DNA of 64,000 nt from NCBI GenBank assembly GCA_963711705.1, contig CAVQFM010000021.1:1-64000 (forward strand), read 5' to 3'. The DNA is from RYN-230 sp963711705. GTDB taxonomy: Bacteria > Actinomycetota > Actinomycetes > Streptosporangiales > Streptosporangiaceae. Both the position numbers and the translations under genes were made by a program. The notes below the pieces were generated by a model that worked only from the letters and a program-made list of their open reading frames with translations, searched no databases and was not told where the DNA came from. This document shows positions 61,654 to 64,000 of this stretch, piece by piece; positions within the stretch are counted from its first letter, which is position 1, and every line of letters starts with the position of its first letter.

Positions 61654-62406
61654 TCAGCCCAGGCCTCGCCCGCCGTCGACAACGATGCGCTGGCCGGTGA
61701 CGAAACCCGCTCCTGGTGAAGCGAGAAAACTCACGGCGTGGGCGATGTCCTCGGGTGTTCCCATCCGCCCAGCGGGCACGGACGCCAGGTAGGCATTCCT
61801 GACCTCGCCTGTGACGTCTGCGTGGCGCTCGACCGGGACAAAGCCCGGGGCGACCGTGTTGACCGTGATGCCCAGGGGCGCGAGCTCGCGGGCCCAGCTG
61901 CGGGTCAGGCCGATCTGCGCGCTCTTCGCGGTGGCATAGGCGGACCGGCCCGGTGGCGGCCGGTCCGCGACCTCGGAGTCGATCTGGATGATCCGCCCGG
62001 ATCGCCTGGCCCGCATCCCGGGCAGCACGGCCCGCCCCAGCAGCACCGGGCTCTTGACGAAGAAATCGAGCTGGGCGAGGTGGTCCTCCCACGCCACCTC
62101 GGACAGCGGCGCTTCGGGCTGCGGGCCGGTCGCGTTCAGCACCAGCACCTCGACCACGCCGAGACTGCGCGAAATCGCGGCGACGAGCCTGGTGACGTCC
62201 CGCTCGTCGGTGACATCGGCGGCAAAGGCGCCCGCGGTTCCACTGTCGGCGCCGATACTGCGGGCGACTTCCTGGATCTGTGCGTCTCCGTCACGGCCAT
62301 TCACGGCAACCGCCAGGCCGTCACGGGCAAGGCGCCGCGCAATGGCCGCCCCCAGCCCGCGGGAGCTGCCTGTCACCAGGGCGACGCGCTGCTGACCCAT
62401 GCTCAT
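61654..62406 (-). CDS. SDR family oxidoreductase
   Basis: 250 residues. VALVTGSSRGLGAAIARRLA is the cofactor loop and NGRD after the second strand favours NADP. VLVLNATGPQPEAPL replaces the usual NNAG by NATG, as in a 3-oxoacyl-reductase-like subgroup. IIQIDSEVADRPPPGRSAYA keeps the Tyr-Lys with YATAKSAQ but has Asp-Ser where a catalytic Ser is expected. It ends TGQRIVVDGGRGLG. Starts at 62418, 62406 or 62400 are possible; 62406 was picked. It is divergent from the gene at 62534. Substrate unknown. Confidence 0.88.
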   Translation of the reverse strand: MSMGQQRVALVTGSSRGLGAAIARRLARDGLAVAVNGRDGDAQIQEVARSIGADSGTAGAFAADVTDERDVTRLVAAISRSLGVVEVLVLNATGPQPEAPLSEVAWEDHLAQLDFFVKSPVLLGRAVLPGMRARRSGRIIQIDSEVADRPPPGRSAYATAKSAQIGLTRSWARELAPLGITVNTVAPGFVPVERHADVTGEVRNAYLASVPAGRMGTPEDIAHAVSFLASPGAGFVTGQRIVVDGGRGLG

Positions 62407-62533
62407 GCGCCCGATCATCCCGTCCCGCTCCCGCTGCCGCCAGCAGCCGGTCCCTGCCGCGAAGGTGATCGCTGTTGCCTGCGCGAAGCATGTCAGCGCG
62501 CCTGGCTAGTGTGTTGCTGCTCTGACCGAGGGG

Positions 62534-63619
62534 GTGGCGGCATTGCAGGACCTGGACATTGCTCGCTGGCGGTTGCGCAATCAGCACCTGGTCTCGCCCT
62601 ATGCCGATTCGGCGCGCGAGGCCGTCGGTTCGCTGCTGGCCGTGCAGGCAGAGAACCCCAGCCAGGCGGCGTGGGCAGTGGCCTCGCGCACATCGGACCC
62701 GGACCAGGCCGAGCTGGCGGCTCTCCTAGACGACGGCGCCATATTGCGCACGCATGTGCTTCGGCCCACATGGCACTTCGTGCGGGCCGAGGACGCCGGC
62801 TGGTTGCTCGACCTGACCGGTCCCCGCATACGGCGGGTCACCGGCCAGCAGCTTCGCGACACCCACGGGCTCGACGAGCGTTCCATCGACCACGCGGTCA
62901 CCGCCGTCATGGACGCACTGGCGAGCCGGGGACAGCTCACCCGCGCGCAGCTGGCTGACGAGCTGCGCGAGCGCGGTGTCCAGGGCAGTGGGCAAATGCT
63001 GATGATCCTGCTGGCCCACGCCGAGCTGGACGGGCTGATCTGCAGCGGAAGAATCGCCGGCGGCGAGCACAGCTACGCGCTCATGGACGAACGTGTGCCG
63101 GTATCACGCCGGCCCGGGCGGACCGAGGCCCTGGCTGAGCTCGCCCTGCGCTACTTCACGGGGCATGGCCCGGCAACCGAACGGGACCTCGCCTACTGGG
63201 CCACGCTCACCCTCACCGATGTGCGCGCCGGCCTGCAGCAGGTGCGTGACCGGCTCGGCTCGTTCCAGCACGACGGGCGCACCTTCTGGCACGCCCCCGG
63301 GGATGCCCCCGGTGGACCGCAAGAGCCCGCCGCGCACCTTCTGCAGATCCTCGACGAGACCTACCGCGGCTACCAGGAGTCCCGCTGGGTGCTCGATGCC
63401 GCCGGCCACGTTCCACGCACCCGGGAGTCTGCGGTGGGAATGGCTCTGGTCGACGCGCAACTCCTCGCCGCCATGCGGCGCACCATCGCCCACGACCACG
63501 TGCAGTTCCACCTCCGGCCTTACCAGGCCCTGACCCCGCTGGAGATCGAAGCCCTCGACCAGGCGGCCCGACGGTACGGCGAGTACCTGCGGCTCGCGGC
63601 CCGGATCACCCTGCCGTGA
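62534..63619 (+). CDS. Winged-helix DNA-binding protein, AlkZ/HTH_42 family
   Basis: 361 residues. The family pattern is seen in LDIARWRLRNQHLVSPYADS, SLLAVQAENPSQAAWAVASR (the QxQ-like segment is VQAEN) and ILRTHVLRPTWHFVRAEDAG, the last resembling the catalytic-loop region of AlkZ glycosylases. Two winged helices follow (LTRAQLADELRERGV and LAELALRYFTGHGPATERDL). AlkZ proteins unhook DNA crosslinks or remove alkylated bases. This branch (AlkX-like) is less defined, and the VQAEN variant leaves activity open. GTG 62534 follows ACCGAGGGG. It is divergent from the SDR. Confidence 0.85.
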   Translation: MAALQDLDIARWRLRNQHLVSPYADSAREAVGSLLAVQAENPSQAAWAVASRTSDPDQAELAALLDDGAILRTHVLRPTWHFVRAEDAGWLLDLTGPRIRRVTGQQLRDTHGLDERSIDHAVTAVMDALASRGQLTRAQLADELRERGVQGSGQMLMILLAHAELDGLICSGRIAGGEHSYALMDERVPVSRRPGRTEALAELALRYFTGHGPATERDLAYWATLTLTDVRAGLQQVRDRLGSFQHDGRTFWHAPGDAPGGPQEPAAHLLQILDETYRGYQESRWVLDAAGHVPRTRESAVGMALVDAQLLAAMRRTIAHDHVQFHLRPYQALTPLEIEALDQAARRYGEYLRLAARITLP

Positions 63620-63783
63620 CCTTACGCTCCATCCCAGCTGCGGCGTTGAAGGCCCTGCCGCACGCCGAGCCGCCGATAGGCGCGGCCGGCTGGCGGGCGA
63701 AAGCGCCGATGCGATGAGGCCAGATGCGGGTGTTCTGTGCGCGGTCTGGCCGGCCGGCGCGGGGACTCACGGATGGCAGATAG

Positions 63784-63996
63784 TCAAGAGGTCACCAGCA
63801 TGCGGGTCAGCAAGAACCAGCCCGCCTCCAGCGCGATGATCGCACCTGCCAGCACTGCGCCGCGGCGGCGCCAGCTGGGGCGTGCTGTGCCCGCGACGAG
63901 CACGGCGACCGCGGCGGCGGCCAGGCCGAGCTGGCCGATGGCGCCAGCCTTCAGCCATCCCAGGCCAGGCGCGGGAGTATCCCAGCTCCCCATCAC
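63784..63996 (-). CDS. Small membrane protein, at the window edge
   Basis: 70 residues from ATG 63996. Two hydrophobic segments (AIGQLGLAAAAVAVLVAGTA and AVLAGAIIALEAGWFLLTRM) flank a basic loop (PSWRRRG), giving a two-pass membrane protein. The start is 4 bases from the window end, so its ribosome-binding site and promoter cannot be judged and a longer protein is possible. No family recognised. Confidence 0.5.
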   Translation of the reverse strand: MMGSWDTPAPGLGWLKAGAIGQLGLAAAAVAVLVAGTARPSWRRRGAVLAGAIIALEAGWFLLTRMLVTS

Positions 63997-64000
63997 GATG

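Overview
The window is about 64 kb of very GC-rich DNA with strong third-position GC bias. Its gene families are actinomycete ones: an AfsR/SARP regulator, an MmyB-like XRE regulator, two copies of the PF04672 methyltransferase family, class II HelD, a CGNR zinc-finger protein, a SorC regulator and Tat-dependent lipoproteins. A filamentous actinobacterium is the likely source. The sequence alone does not fix the genus. No rRNA, tRNA or CRISPR array was seen.

Region by region. (1) 0.1-16.4 kb is a coherent catabolic island. It has a keto-deoxy-sugar-acid dehydratase-like FAH protein divergent from a FadR-type GntR regulator, then an enoyl-CoA hydratase, a class III CoA-transferase, a binding-protein-like cytosolic protein, a DUF4432 mutarotase-fold protein, a complete ribose/xylose-type ABC importer, an SDR, a CocE-type hydrolase, an N,N-dimethylformamidase large-subunit-like protein and a SorC regulator. 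Several stop/start overlaps and two candidate operator types point to one regulated substrate pathway; the substrate is unknown. (2) 16.5-22.3 kb holds small metabolic and regulatory genes (membrane protein, AraC/VOC pair, second VOC, thioesterase, a broken zinc-ribbon/HTH protein, DinB, a secreted protein). (3) 22.6-30.8 kb has a GNAT acetyltransferase, HelD, an SMP-30 protein, a SecA2-like ATPase and a two-gene NgoMIV-type restriction-modification system. (4) 31-41.6 kb has a MerR-PP2C fusion, SerA, a FUSC-type membrane protein, a PF04672 methyltransferase, a CGNR protein, an SDR, a HIT protein and trehalose-6-phosphate synthase. (5) 41.6-46.5 kb is the most unusual part: a large HerA/FtsK-like ATPase translationally coupled to a decayed zeta-toxin kinase gene, then a decayed small partner and a decayed GntR gene, in DNA clearly lower in GC. 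(6) 46.5-64 kb has an RsbW-like ATPase, a second PF04672 methyltransferase, a TetR regulator, a DrrAB-type exporter, a large AfsR regulator, Kup, SDR/MmyB and DUF427/DUF2071 genes, an ECF sigma factor with its DGPF partner, an SDR, and a winged-helix AlkZ-like protein.

Several otherwise well-conserved genes are split by one small indel (permease/ATPase near 9312, zinc-ribbon protein near 19983, MerR-PP2C at 31495, TetR near 48640, AfsR near 53100 and 51886). Each can be rejoined across one short site, which looks more like sequence or assembly error than biology. The zeta-toxin region differs: it has many disruptions plus base drift and looks like true decay. Three intergenic hairpins at 3' ends of genes share a TGATCATG-like core and look like a dispersed repeat or bidirectional terminator family.
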